From Gammaproteobacteria bacterium UBA5109 (lineage in GTDB: Bacteria > Pseudomonadota > Gammaproteobacteria > Pseudomonadales > Pseudohongiellaceae), in contig DHZH01000008.1 of assembly GCA_002414385.1 (NCBI GenBank), forward strand, positions 130,847 to 194,846: 64,000 nt of DNA, read 5' to 3'. Made by a program: the position numbers and the translations under genes. This document shows, one piece after another, positions 26,198-35,287 of the stretch. Every line of letters begins with the position of its first letter. Position 1 is the stretch's first letter. The notes under the pieces are model-generated. The model was not told the DNA's origin and searched no databases. It worked only from the letters and a program-made list of their open reading frames with translations.

Positions 26198-27166
26198 ATG
26201 AAAAATATATACAAATATCTGCAGCAGCTCGTATGCATCACTCTACTGGCAGTTGCACCAGGTCTGCTTGCACAGGAATCTGAATTACAGCTTCTGCACG
26301 TTCAGGGGCAGGTTTATATGCTCTCGGGTGCTGATGTAAATATCACCGTACAGGTCGGCCCGCAGGGTATCGTCTTTGTCGACTCGCCGGATGAAGAGAC
26401 TATTCCGGCCATGATGGAACTGATTCGTGACATTTCTCCATTACCGGTGCTTTATGTATTCAATACACACCTTGATGAAGGCCATATCTCTGGCAATGCC
26501 ATGCTCAGCAGCATGGGAGATCGGGCTGGTGCCAACGTTTTTGGCGGTGGTGCCCCGGTTACTGCCATATCCGGTTCCGGTGGTGGCGTCACCATGATGG
26601 CTCATGAAAATGTACTGAACCGTTTTTACCTGACAGATCATGATATTGGTCGACTGGATCTGACCAGCACCTATTTCATGGACAGCAAGGATGTGCAACT
26701 GAATGGCGAAGCGGTTGTTATCTATCACATGCCCAATGCCCACACCGATGGTGACAGTATTGTGCATTTCCGTCGTTCTGATGTGATCAGTGCCGGCGAT
26801 ATCTTCACCCCCGGTCGCTATCCGGAAATTGATATCGAACGCGGCGGCAGTGTGCAGGGGGTTATTGAAGCTCTGAACACAATGCTAGCCATGATTGTAC
26901 CGGGTCCTGAGGCTGAAGGCGGCACCTACGTGGTTCCGGGACACGGTCGTATCAGTGACGAAATTGATGTCGTTGAATACCGCAACATGGTCTACATCGT
27001 CATGCAACGTGTTGAAGCCTTGATTGAAGATGGCCTGGGTCTGCGGGAAATCGTCGCTGCCCGACCTACTCTGGACTACGACACCGAATATGGCGGCTAT
27101 CGTGGTGGCCCCACTTCTGAAGAATTCATTACGGCTATTTACACCAGCCTGACTACTGCAGAATAA
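26198..27166 (+). CDS. Metallo-beta-lactamase-fold protein with altered metal motif, exported
   Basis: The 322-residue protein has a signal peptide (to about residue 25) and the full metallo-beta-lactamase fold order: VFVDSPD strand, NTHLDEGHISGN, HMPNAHTDGDSIVHF, SAGDIFTPGRYPEIDIERGGS and VVPGHGRISD. The usual HxHxDH motif reads H91-L-D93-E-G95-H96, so the second histidine and the aspartate are changed, while H182, D201 and H249 are kept. That would alter or abolish one zinc site. Third gene of the cassette, between the two homologous unknown proteins. Hydrolase role is family-based only. Confidence 0.87.
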   Translation: MKNIYKYLQQLVCITLLAVAPGLLAQESELQLLHVQGQVYMLSGADVNITVQVGPQGIVFVDSPDEETIPAMMELIRDISPLPVLYVFNTHLDEGHISGNAMLSSMGDRAGANVFGGGAPVTAISGSGGGVTMMAHENVLNRFYLTDHDIGRLDLTSTYFMDSKDVQLNGEAVVIYHMPNAHTDGDSIVHFRRSDVISAGDIFTPGRYPEIDIERGGSVQGVIEALNTMLAMIVPGPEAEGGTYVVPGHGRISDEIDVVEYRNMVYIVMQRVEALIEDGLGLREIVAARPTLDYDTEYGGYRGGPTSEEFITAIYTSLTTAE

Positions 27167-27181
27167 CCAAAGAGACTTATC

Positions 27182-28024
27182 ATGAAAAATATAAGCACTT
27201 TATTACTACTCCTCACATCGCTTGGCACAGCTTTCAGTATTCAGGCGCAACCCCAGGAACAGGTTTCATCTGTTGATCTCGGGCAGTTCAATCTGGACAC
27301 TCCCCCTGCCGAAAGACTGGGTCGTGCCAATGCGCCTGTTGATTTGACTGGCACCTGGGTCAGTATCGTTAATGAGGACTGGCGTTTTCGTATGGTGACC
27401 CCGCAGATCGGGGACGTTGCCAACATCCCGATCAATGATCGTGCACTCGAATATGCGGAAAACTGGCGTCCTGAGATGGATCAGGGCAATGAATGTCGTG
27501 CCTACGGTGCACCGGCCATCATGCATGAGCCCGGTCGTATTGAAATATCCTGGGAAGACGACATGACCCTGAGAATGGATTTTGATGCCGGTCGGCAAAC
27601 CCGACTGCTGCATTTTGATTACAGTGTTGAGCCTGGGGCTGCGTCAAGGCAGGGACATTCACTGGCGCAGTGGAAACAGCCACGTGGTGCCCAGGTTGCT
27701 CCGGCTATTACCAATGTTGTCCCTATCGGCCAGCAGTTTCCACGAACCGAAAACGTCAGCAATACCCTGCAGATAAACACAAGTAACCTGATTGAAGGTT
27801 ACCTGCGCAAGAACGGTATTCCGCACAGTGACCAGGTTGAAGTTCGTGAGTATTATGACCTGATCAACATGCCGGATGGTTCAACCTGGCTGATCGCCAA
27901 TATCATCGTCGAGGACCCGGTGTATCTGTCCGCTCCCTGGGTCACCAGCATGAACTTCAAAAAAGAAGAGGATGATTCCAATCGCAACCCTCAGGATTGT
28001 TTTGTCACCAACCCCGGCTGGTAA
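27182..28024 (+). CDS. Exported protein of unknown function (cassette paralogue B)
   Basis: A 280-residue protein with a signal peptide (ending near AFSIQA). The body matches paralogue A in order: LTGTWVSIVNEDW, PINDRALEYAENWRP, ECRAYGAPAIM, then RIEISWEDD, RKNGIPHSD, and IIVEDPVYLSAPWVTSMNF. Both look like secreted beta-rich proteins. No catalytic motif is evident. Start is 15 bases after the preceding stop, with an AGAG ribosome-binding site. The cassette ends at a strong terminator shared with thrC. Confidence 0.72.
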   Translation: MKNISTLLLLLTSLGTAFSIQAQPQEQVSSVDLGQFNLDTPPAERLGRANAPVDLTGTWVSIVNEDWRFRMVTPQIGDVANIPINDRALEYAENWRPEMDQGNECRAYGAPAIMHEPGRIEISWEDDMTLRMDFDAGRQTRLLHFDYSVEPGAASRQGHSLAQWKQPRGAQVAPAITNVVPIGQQFPRTENVSNTLQINTSNLIEGYLRKNGIPHSDQVEVREYYDLINMPDGSTWLIANIIVEDPVYLSAPWVTSMNFKKEEDDSNRNPQDCFVTNPGW

Positions 28025-28060
28025 TAAAAACAGACACTGAAAATTAACATAAGAAAACGA

Positions 28061-28096
28061 ACGCCTCCTCAGCAAACTGCTCAGGAGGCGTTTTTA
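28061..28096. terminator. Bidirectional terminator between the cassette and thrC
   Basis: ACGCCTCCT (28061-28069) pairs with AGGAGGCGT (28083-28091); AGCA and TGCT continue the stem after one C-C mismatch. T-run at 28091-28096 on the plus strand, A-rich sequence on the other side. It serves both convergent transcripts. Confidence 0.88.
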
Positions 28097-28109
28097 TTTC
28101 AGAAAGCCC

Positions 28110-29498
28110 TTAAAGTGACTGGCTGATGAAGTTTTTTACTTCCGCAAGGTCATCAGGCAAAACGACGAAGTTTTCCTCGCGTTCATATAGATCACTGAGA
28201 TGATCGGGTAACACTGGCGTTTCAAGCCCGGCCTTTTCAATTGCGGCACTGAATTTGGCCGGATGTGCGGTTGCCAGGGAAATTACCGGCGTGGTGGAAT
28301 CAGCTTTACAGATTTGCGCTGCTTTCACGCCAATGGCGGTATGCGGGTCCATCAGGTAATCATGCTGATCAAACACTTCACGAATCACCTGACAGGTACC
28401 CTCATCATCGACAGAAGCAGAATCGAAATGTGAGCGGGCAAACTGCCACTCTTTTTCGCTGACCTGGCTGGTATTCTGGCTCAGACCTGTCACAAAACTT
28501 TTAAGTCGGGCACTGTCCCCTGCAAACATATCGTAAATAAATCGCTCGAAATTGCTCGAAATCATGATATCCATGCTCGGAGAGAGACTGGCTTGCAGGC
28601 CACCCAGCTGATACTGGTTGTTAGAGATAAAGCGGTGCAGAATATCGTTTTTATTGGTGGCAATAATGAGCTGCCTGACTGGCAGTCCCATTTTTTTGGC
28701 CAGATAGCCGGCATAAATATCACCAAAGTTTCCTGTCGGTACGGAAAATGAAACCGCTTCATGTTTATCCAGAAATTTCAGTGCCGCATAAAAGTAATAC
28801 ACAATCTGCGCCATGATTCGCGCCCAGTTGATTGAATTCACGGCAACCAGTTGATAACCGTCCGGCAAAAAACCTTGGTCAGCAAAAGCCTGTTTCACAA
28901 TGTTCTGGCAATCATCAAAGTTACCGTCAATGGCAATGTTATGCACATTGTCGCCACTGACCGTTGTCATCTGTTTGCGCTGTACTTCCGAGACCCGGTT
29001 ATGCGGATGCAGAATAAAAATATCAACAAAAGCTGAATGCCTGCACCCTTCCAGCGCTGCCGAACCGGTGTCACCGGAGGTGGCACCTAAAATGGCAACA
29101 TGCTGCTGACGTTTTTGCAAAAAGTAATCCAGTAAACGTCCCAGTAATTGCAGGGCAAAATCCTTAAAAGCCAGTGTTGGTCCGTGAAACAGTTCCAGGA
29201 CCCATTCATTATCGGCAAGATGTTTCAGTGGCGCTGTTTCAGGATGGGAAAATTGCGCATAACTTTCATCGATCATCTGTTTCAGCGCCGCATCGTCCAC
29301 CGCATCGGCAGTAAACAAACGAATTATTTCGTAGGCCAGCTCATTGTATTCAAGCTTTTTCCAGGCCTGTAATTGTTCTGGCGTAACCTGCGGCAACTTT
29401 TCCGGAATAAACAAGCCCCCGTCCGGTGCCAGTCCGGTCAGCACGACTTCCTCAAAACTTTGCGGGGCGCATCCACCGCGGGTACTGATGTAATTCAT
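28110..29498 (-). CDS. thrC: Threonine synthase
   Basis: PLP enzyme converting O-phosphohomoserine to threonine. The 462-residue protein begins MNYISTRGG, has the PLP-lysine motif LAFKDFALQLLGR (about residue 110), ATSGDTGSAALEG and SVPTGNFGDIYAGYLAKKMG phosphate-binding loop, as in the long gammaproteobacterial type. It follows hom by 8 bases. Confidence 0.96.
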   Translation of the reverse strand: MNYISTRGGCAPQSFEEVVLTGLAPDGGLFIPEKLPQVTPEQLQAWKKLEYNELAYEIIRLFTADAVDDAALKQMIDESYAQFSHPETAPLKHLADNEWVLELFHGPTLAFKDFALQLLGRLLDYFLQKRQQHVAILGATSGDTGSAALEGCRHSAFVDIFILHPHNRVSEVQRKQMTTVSGDNVHNIAIDGNFDDCQNIVKQAFADQGFLPDGYQLVAVNSINWARIMAQIVYYFYAALKFLDKHEAVSFSVPTGNFGDIYAGYLAKKMGLPVRQLIIATNKNDILHRFISNNQYQLGGLQASLSPSMDIMISSNFERFIYDMFAGDSARLKSFVTGLSQNTSQVSEKEWQFARSHFDSASVDDEGTCQVIREVFDQHDYLMDPHTAIGVKAAQICKADSTTPVISLATAHPAKFSAAIEKAGLETPVLPDHLSDLYEREENFVVLPDDLAEVKNFISQSL

Positions 29499-29506
29499 GA
29501 TTGTGC

Positions 29507-30817
29507 TTAATCCTGCAGGTCGGCAACCCGGATACGGGTAAGCTTGTCGGTGACGGCATCAAGCGCCTCAATCTGTTCAATGGCCTTGTTCATTACCGCT
29601 TCCTGAATTTCATGAGTCATGATAATGACCGGAATCTGTTCGTGGTTACCGCCGGTCATGTCCGGATCTTTCTGTATCATGGCATCAATACTGATGCCAT
29701 TCTCACCCAGTATTTCGGTTATTTTGGCAATTACACCTACTTTATCCCTGACGGAAATGCGCAGGTAATAAGCTGAGATGATTTCCTCAATTGGCAGAAT
29801 ACGAATATCGGCATCCTCGGTTTGAAATGCCAGAGCCGGAACCTGTTCTTCCAGCATGCCCATACGCCGAACGATATCAATCACATCTGCCACCACCGCA
29901 GAAGCGGTTGGTGCATCGCCAGCACCGGCACCGTAATACATGCTGGAACCGACGGCGTCGCCGTGCAACAACACTGCATTCATGACTCCGTCAACCCTGG
30001 CAATCAGCCGCTGCTTGGCAACCAGTGCCGGATGCACGCGCAATTCAATGCCATGTGCTGTTTTGGCACTGATACCCAGATGTTTGATCCGGTAGCCCAG
30101 CTCATTGGCAAAAGCGATATCCTCCGGGGTAATCTCACTGATGCCTTCGGTGTAAACCTTGTCCAGATGCAAAGCCGTGCCAAAAGCAATGGCAGAAAGG
30201 ATTGCCAGTTTATGGGCAGCATCGATTCCTTCGACATCAAAAGTCGGGTCGGCTTCAGCGTAGCCAAGTTGCTGTGCTTCTTTCAGTACTTCAGCAAAAG
30301 GCCGGGAGGCAGCCTGCATTTCACTGAGAATATAATTACCGGTACCGTTGATGATTCCTGCCAGCCAGGCAATCTGATTGGCGGCCAGGCCCTCACGGAG
30401 AATCTTGATAATCGGGATGCCACCGGCGACTGCCGCTTCATAAGCCACCATAACTTTATTTTCCGAAGCTGCCCGGAAAATTTCATTGCCGTATTCGGCG
30501 ATCAGGGCCTTGTTGGCAGTAACGATATGCTTGCCATTACTGATCGCTTTCATCACCAGTTCCCTGGCAAAATCAGTACCACCGATCAATTCCAGTAAAA
30601 TATCAACATCCGGATCGGCAGCAAGCTGCATCGGGTCTGTGCTTAATTTAACATCACCGATATCCTGATGTTCGCGCAGTTTGCGCGTCGCAATATGGGA
30701 AACGCGCAGGGATTTACCCAGGCGGCGGGAAATTTCCTGAGCATTATTTTTAAGCAGGCAAAAACTGCCATAGCCGACAGTACCAAGACCGCAGATACCA
30801 ACATTAATCTGTTGCAA
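29507..30817 (-). CDS. hom: Homoserine dehydrogenase
   Basis: NAD(P)-dependent reduction of aspartate semialdehyde to homoserine. The 436-residue monofunctional form has the Rossmann motif VGICGLGTVGYG at the N-terminus, the catalytic and substrate loop GTGNYIL, AEADPTFDVEGIDAAHK, and a C-terminal ACT domain (about residues 355-432) for threonine feedback. The start codon is TTG at 30817, well supported by GGGAGG about 6 bases upstream and by the family N-terminus. Operon with thrC; dsbC lies 31 bases upstream. Confidence 0.96.
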   Translation of the reverse strand: MQQINVGICGLGTVGYGSFCLLKNNAQEISRRLGKSLRVSHIATRKLREHQDIGDVKLSTDPMQLAADPDVDILLELIGGTDFARELVMKAISNGKHIVTANKALIAEYGNEIFRAASENKVMVAYEAAVAGGIPIIKILREGLAANQIAWLAGIINGTGNYILSEMQAASRPFAEVLKEAQQLGYAEADPTFDVEGIDAAHKLAILSAIAFGTALHLDKVYTEGISEITPEDIAFANELGYRIKHLGISAKTAHGIELRVHPALVAKQRLIARVDGVMNAVLLHGDAVGSSMYYGAGAGDAPTASAVVADVIDIVRRMGMLEEQVPALAFQTEDADIRILPIEEIISAYYLRISVRDKVGVIAKITEILGENGISIDAMIQKDPDMTGGNHEQIPVIIMTHEIQEAVMNKAIEQIEALDAVTDKLTRIRVADLQD

Positions 30818-30848
30818 GAGGACCCTCCCGGAATTGCAATTGAGAGGC

Positions 30849-31628
30849 TTATTGATCGCCCAGTAAAAAAGCTGCCAGATCGTCTACGGGAATGTAGCCT
30901 GGGACCATGGAGCCATCTTCAAAAACCAGCGTTGGTGTCCCGGTTACCCCGAATTCCCTGCCCATCTGGTACTGCTCGGCAACCGGGTTATCACAGTCGT
31001 TTGGCGCTATTTGCGCACCCCGGATAGCCGTGGTGAAAATCACATTGCGCTGTTCAGCACACCAGGTGGACACCATTTTCGGATAGGTCACCTGATCCAG
31101 CCCGCTGCGGGGGAAAGCCAGATAACGAATGGTAATACCGTATTCATTGATTTCCGGCATTTCGCTATGTAATTGCCGGCAATACTGACAGTCAACATCG
31201 GTGAAAACAGTCAGTACTGCTTTTTCCTCACCTTCTGCAGGGAAAATAATCATGTCTGCTTCATCAATTGCAGCCAGACGCTCCAGGCGCATTTCATTAC
31301 GTCGACTTTCCCCCAGATTGACCAGGCCATTCTGGGTAGCCTGATACAGGTCACCGGGAATGAAAAATTGCGCATCGGCACTGGCATAGATGGCTGGCCC
31401 GTTCTGGATCCGCACTTCATACAGTCCTTCGACCGGGCTTGGTACTACAGACTGAATAACGATGCCATTCTGGGTATTGACCAGCACTTCACGAATAGCA
31501 GCAACTTCGGGAGTATCGTCCACCATACTGCTTTGCACAGTCTGTGCCTGAAGCCCAATGGAAAGACTTGAAAGGAAAACAAACAAAGCGCCGATTGCTG
31601 GCGCTTTGCTGTAGAGAAAATTTTTCAT
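30849..31628 (-). CDS. dsbC: Thiol:disulfide interchange protein DsbC
   Basis: Periplasmic disulfide isomerase. ATG 31628 gives 259 residues with a signal peptide (cleavage near GLQAQ, about residue 29), the N-terminal dimerisation domain, and the thioredoxin domain with active site VDCQYCRQLH and the cis-proline segment GTPTLVFEDG. The open frame extends further upstream without homology. It sits in the conserved dsbC-hom-thrC order. Confidence 0.95.
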   Translation of the reverse strand: MKNFLYSKAPAIGALFVFLSSLSIGLQAQTVQSSMVDDTPEVAAIREVLVNTQNGIVIQSVVPSPVEGLYEVRIQNGPAIYASADAQFFIPGDLYQATQNGLVNLGESRRNEMRLERLAAIDEADMIIFPAEGEEKAVLTVFTDVDCQYCRQLHSEMPEINEYGITIRYLAFPRSGLDQVTYPKMVSTWCAEQRNVIFTTAIRGAQIAPNDCDNPVAEQYQMGREFGVTGTPTLVFEDGSMVPGYIPVDDLAAFLLGDQ

Positions 31629-31703
31629 GATGACTGGTCTGGCCCCTGTTTGACTGATCTTTTCGACCTGCCAGGCCATTGTAGCAAGCAGCTCAAAGGC
31701 TTA

Positions 31704-32072
31704 TCAATCAGCCTTTTTATCCAGTTTTTCAGTAATACGCGCTGCACGGCCTGCCAGTTCCCTGAGATAGTACAGCTTGGCCTGACGCACATCACCACGA
31801 CGCTGAACAGAAATGCTTTCAATCTGCGGGCTGTGTGTCTGGAAAGTACGCTCAACACCCACACCATGAGAAATCTTGCGTACGGTGAAAGCAGAATTCA
31901 GACCACGGTTACGCTTGCTGATTACCACGCCTTCAAAAGCCTGCAGACGTTCGCGATCACCTTCTGTAATACGAACCTGTACGACGATGGAATCACCGGG
32001 TTTGAATTCAGGGATATCAGTCTTTAACTGTGCCTGTTCGACTTTTTGAATCACGCTGTTCTTGGCACTCAT
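31704..32072 (-). CDS. rplS: 50S ribosomal protein L19
   Basis: Ribosomal protein at the 30S-50S interface. The 122-residue sequence has PEFKPGDSIVVQVRI, RLQAFEGVVISKRNRGL and the C-terminal VRQAKLYYLRELAGRAARI, all family-typical. Last gene of rpsP-rimM-trmD-rplS. The xerD gene that I would expect next in this synteny block is missing before dsbC. Confidence 0.98.
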   Translation of the reverse strand: MSAKNSVIQKVEQAQLKTDIPEFKPGDSIVVQVRITEGDRERLQAFEGVVISKRNRGLNSAFTVRKISHGVGVERTFQTHSPQIESISVQRRGDVRQAKLYYLRELAGRAARITEKLDKKAD

Positions 32073-32103
32073 TTTCTTTAACTCCAGTTATGTTACCGCT
32101 TCA

Positions 32104-32853
32104 CTATTCAATTTCGCTGATGAACTCATCCAGTAAAGCCTGCTGCTCAGCGCTCAGTTCAAGCTCCTGTATCAGGTCAGGGCGTCGCAACCAGGTTCTG
32201 CCCAGACTCTGCTTCATACGCCAGCGTGCTATTGCCGCATGGTCGCCACTTAATAATACTTCCGGCACTTTTTGTCCGGCTATCTGTTCCGGCCGCGTAT
32301 AATGCGGATAATCCAGTAAGCCTTCAGCAAAAGAATCTTCTGCCGCTGAATCTTCATGCCCGAGGGCATCCGGTTGCAGGCGGATCATGGCATCCATCAA
32401 CACCATCGCCGCCAGTTCTCCGCCACTGATGACATAGTCACCCAGCGAATATTCTTCATCGACCAGCTTGTTGATCACTCGCTCATCAACCCCTTCATAC
32501 CGACCGCACAAGAGCACCAGATTTTCTTCCTTGGCCAGCCCGGCAATATCTTCCTGCCTGAGCGGTTTGCCCTGGGGACTCAGATATATCACTCTGGGTC
32601 TGCTCTTTACGCTCTTTTGCAATGCAGTGACAGCGGCTTCTATGGCTTCGCTGACCGGTTGTGTTTTCATCAACATACCGGGACCACCGCCATATGGCCT
32701 GTCGTCTACAGTGCGGTGCCTGTCTGTCGTATAGTCCCTGGGATTCCAGTAACTTACGTTCACAAGCTCCTGTTTAACTGCTCTGCCGGAGACACCATGC
32801 TCAGTCAGTGCACTAAACATTTCCGGGAAAAGTGTGATCAGTGCAATATTCAT
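32104..32853 (-). CDS. trmD: tRNA (guanine-N1)-methyltransferase TrmD
   Basis: Makes m1G37 in tRNAs, preventing frameshifts. The 249-residue SPOUT enzyme has the trefoil-knot motifs LCGRYEGVDERVI and EEYSLGDYVISGGELAAM, plus VDDRPYGGGPGML near the N-terminus. ATG at 32853 is preferred; a GTG one codon earlier is possible. Confidence 0.97.
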   Translation of the reverse strand: MNIALITLFPEMFSALTEHGVSGRAVKQELVNVSYWNPRDYTTDRHRTVDDRPYGGGPGMLMKTQPVSEAIEAAVTALQKSVKSRPRVIYLSPQGKPLRQEDIAGLAKEENLVLLCGRYEGVDERVINKLVDEEYSLGDYVISGGELAAMVLMDAMIRLQPDALGHEDSAAEDSFAEGLLDYPHYTRPEQIAGQKVPEVLLSGDHAAIARWRMKQSLGRTWLRRPDLIQELELSAEQQALLDEFISEIE

Positions 32854-32877
32854 CACAAACTATCACCCTTTCCCGGC

Positions 32878-33411
32878 TTAATAATCCTTATCCCAGTTAA
32901 CCCTGATCACTTCCTGATCAAGATCAACTTCTTCAACTACCTGTCCGTACAGGTAGGGAATCAGTCGTTCTTCCCTGTCAATACTTCGTGTATCACCTCT
33001 TACAACGAGCACATCATTGGCTCCTGTTTCCAGCAAATGATCCACATTACCCAGATCATCTCCGCTGCTGGTGATTACCCGTAATCCCGTCAGCTGGTGC
33101 CAATAATATTCTCCGGCTTGCAATTCCGGTAACAGGGCTTTTTCAATATACAGCCCTTTGCCTGTATAAAGGCGGGCCTGTTCCCTGTCGTCACAACCCC
33201 TGATATGGGCAACAAATCCTTTACCCTGGGGCTTGCTCTGGTCAATTTCCAGCGTATCGCTTTGCCCGCCATCAAGCAGGATAAATTTCCGGTAAGCGAG
33301 TATATTTTCCTGCGGGTTAGCGAAGGAAATCAGCTTCACCCACCCCTTGATTCCGTAGACAGCTCCAATCCGCCCGATCAGAATATGATCGGCAAGCTGC
33401 TCTTCGGTCAT
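32878..33411 (-). CDS. rimM: Ribosome maturation factor RimM
   Basis: Assists 30S assembly by binding S19. The 177-residue protein has the N-terminal domain (ILIGRIGAVYGIKGWVKLISF) and C-terminal PRC barrel with YYWHQLTGLRV, GNVDHLLETGANDVLVV and LIPYL. Start abuts the rpsP stop. Confidence 0.96.
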   Translation of the reverse strand: MTEEQLADHILIGRIGAVYGIKGWVKLISFANPQENILAYRKFILLDGGQSDTLEIDQSKPQGKGFVAHIRGCDDREQARLYTGKGLYIEKALLPELQAGEYYWHQLTGLRVITSSGDDLGNVDHLLETGANDVLVVRGDTRSIDREERLIPYLYGQVVEEVDLDQEVIRVNWDKDY

Positions 33412-33657
33412 TTAAGCTGCCGCAGAGTCCTTCAGTAAACGTGAAACACGGTCACTGATCTGGGCGCCCTGATCTTTCCAGTATTCAACACGCTCAAGAT
33501 CAACACGCAGTCTTTCTTCCTGACCCCTGGCGATCGGGTTATAAAATCCGATACGCTCAATATAGCGGCCATCACGAGACCGGCGCTGATCTGCAACGGT
33601 CAGATGATAGAAAGGACGTTTCTTGGCACCACTGCGAGAAAGTCTAATCACCAACAT
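33412..33657 (-). CDS. rpsP: 30S ribosomal protein S16
   Basis: Early-assembly 30S protein. The 81-residue sequence begins MLVIRLSRSGAKKRPFYHL and carries VADQRRSRDGRYIERIGFYNP, nearly invariant. First gene of the rpsP-rimM-trmD-rplS operon; the 157-base gap to ffh should hold its promoter. That gap also contains CCCGCC (33715-33720) and GGCGGG (33744-33749), an inverted repeat without a clear T-run. Confidence 0.98.
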   Translation of the reverse strand: MLVIRLSRSGAKKRPFYHLTVADQRRSRDGRYIERIGFYNPIARGQEERLRVDLERVEYWKDQGAQISDRVSRLLKDSAAA

Positions 33658-33814
33658 AAGTTATTGTTCCTAAAGAATAAATTCTGTTTACATCCGGTTT
33701 TATTACGGACGCTTCCCGCCACGTCAGTAGCGGAGCGGAAAAAGGCGGGTATTCTAAGGGAAAAGCCCGTGCAATGGAACCTTAACGCACTGATTTTACG
33801 AAAATAACTGAAAC

Positions 33815-35197
33815 TCAGTTGCCGGGGAAGCCGCCACCGGGAAAACCCCCGCCCGGCGGGTTCATTCCACCCATGCCACGCAGCATATTGGCCATCTTGC
33901 CGCCTTTCATTTTTTTCATCACACGCTGCATCTGTTTGTGCTGTTTAATCAGACGGTTAAGGTCCTGGATGCTGGTGCCCGAACCCTGGGTAATGCGGCG
34001 TTTTCGTGAGCCGTTAAGCACATCCGGGTTGCGCCGCTCCTGCATGGTCATGGAATTGATAATTGCCTCCATGCGGGCAAACATATTGTCGTCAACCCGC
34101 CCAGCGGCCGCCTGGGCCATTCCTCCCATGCCCGGCATTTTTTCCAGCATATTGCCTATACCACCCATGTTCTGCATCTGCTGTAACTGTTCCTTGAAGT
34201 CCTCAAGGTCAAAACGTTTGCCGCGCTTGATCTTCTGCGCCAGCCGCTGGGCCTTTTTCTTGTCTACTTTCTTTTCGACATCCTCAATCAGCGAGAGGAC
34301 ATCCCCCATGCCCAGAATTCGTGAGGCCAGCCGGTCCGGATGGAAAGCCTCGAGTCCGTCTATTTTTTCACCGGTACCGAGAAATTTAATCGGCTTGCCG
34401 GTAATGTGCCTGACCGAGAGTGCCGCACCACCCCTTGCATCACCATCAGTTTTGGTCAGTATTACGCCACTGAGTGGCAGCGCATCATTGAAGGCCTTGG
34501 CGGTATTGGCCGCATCCTGACCGGTCATGGCATCCACCACGAACAGGGTCTCAGCAGGATTCAGCACATTATGCAGGGATTTGATTTCCGCCATCATGTC
34601 AGCATCAATCGCCAGCCGACCGGCAGTATCGACAAACAGCACGTCAATAAAGCGTTTTTTGGCTTCTGCCAGAGCCGCCCTGACGATTGCTTCCGGCTTT
34701 TGCGAAACATCGCTCGGGAAGAATTCGACACCAGTTTCAGCAGCCAGACTTTCCAGCTGCTTGATCGCTGCCGGACGGTAGACGTCGGCACTGACTACCA
34801 TGACCGATTTCTTCTGGTTGTTCTTCAGCCACAATGCCAGCTTGGCAACCGTGGTGGTCTTACCGGCACCCTGCAGGCCAGCCATCAGAATAACCGCTGG
34901 CGGAACGACCTTAAGGTTCAGTTCCTCATTGGCCGAGCCCATCAGGTTTTGCAGTTCGGCCTGAACAATTTTCAGGAAGGCCTGCCCGGGATTGAGACTG
35001 GCGCTGACTTCCTGGCCAATGGCACGGGTTTTTACCTGCTCGATAAAGTCCTTGACCACAGGCAAGGCCACATCAGCTTCCAGCAGTGCCCGGCGAACTT
35101 CACGCAGGCTTTCCTGGATATTATCTTCTGTAATTCTGGCTTTGCCGCTAATACTTTTTAAAGCACCGGAAAGCCGTTCACTTAGTGTTTCAAACAT
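33815..35197 (-). CDS. ffh: Signal recognition particle protein Ffh
   Basis: GTPase that targets nascent membrane proteins with 4.5S RNA. The 460-residue protein has the NG domain with G1 GLQGAGKTTTVAKLA, DTAGRL and TKTDGDARGGAALS, then a methionine-rich M domain (from about residue 330) including the RNA-binding GSRKRRITQGSG helix-turn-helix. The tail is glycine and proline rich. Confidence 0.98.
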   Translation of the reverse strand: MFETLSERLSGALKSISGKARITEDNIQESLREVRRALLEADVALPVVKDFIEQVKTRAIGQEVSASLNPGQAFLKIVQAELQNLMGSANEELNLKVVPPAVILMAGLQGAGKTTTVAKLALWLKNNQKKSVMVVSADVYRPAAIKQLESLAAETGVEFFPSDVSQKPEAIVRAALAEAKKRFIDVLFVDTAGRLAIDADMMAEIKSLHNVLNPAETLFVVDAMTGQDAANTAKAFNDALPLSGVILTKTDGDARGGAALSVRHITGKPIKFLGTGEKIDGLEAFHPDRLASRILGMGDVLSLIEDVEKKVDKKKAQRLAQKIKRGKRFDLEDFKEQLQQMQNMGGIGNMLEKMPGMGGMAQAAAGRVDDNMFARMEAIINSMTMQERRNPDVLNGSRKRRITQGSGTSIQDLNRLIKQHKQMQRVMKKMKGGKMANMLRGMGGMNPPGGGFPGGGFPGN

Positions 35198-35287
35198 CTT
35201 AATTGTCTTGTTTAAGGGTTAGCTGAAGTGCTGATTCTACAATAAAAAGGCTTCAATGGCGTGCGTACATGTGAGAGACTTTCTTTC

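Noticed and set aside
33715..33749. CCCGCC and GGCGGG inverted repeat between ffh and rpsP as a terminator.
   Set aside because: No T-run follows either arm; it could be a leader structure but nothing more can be said.
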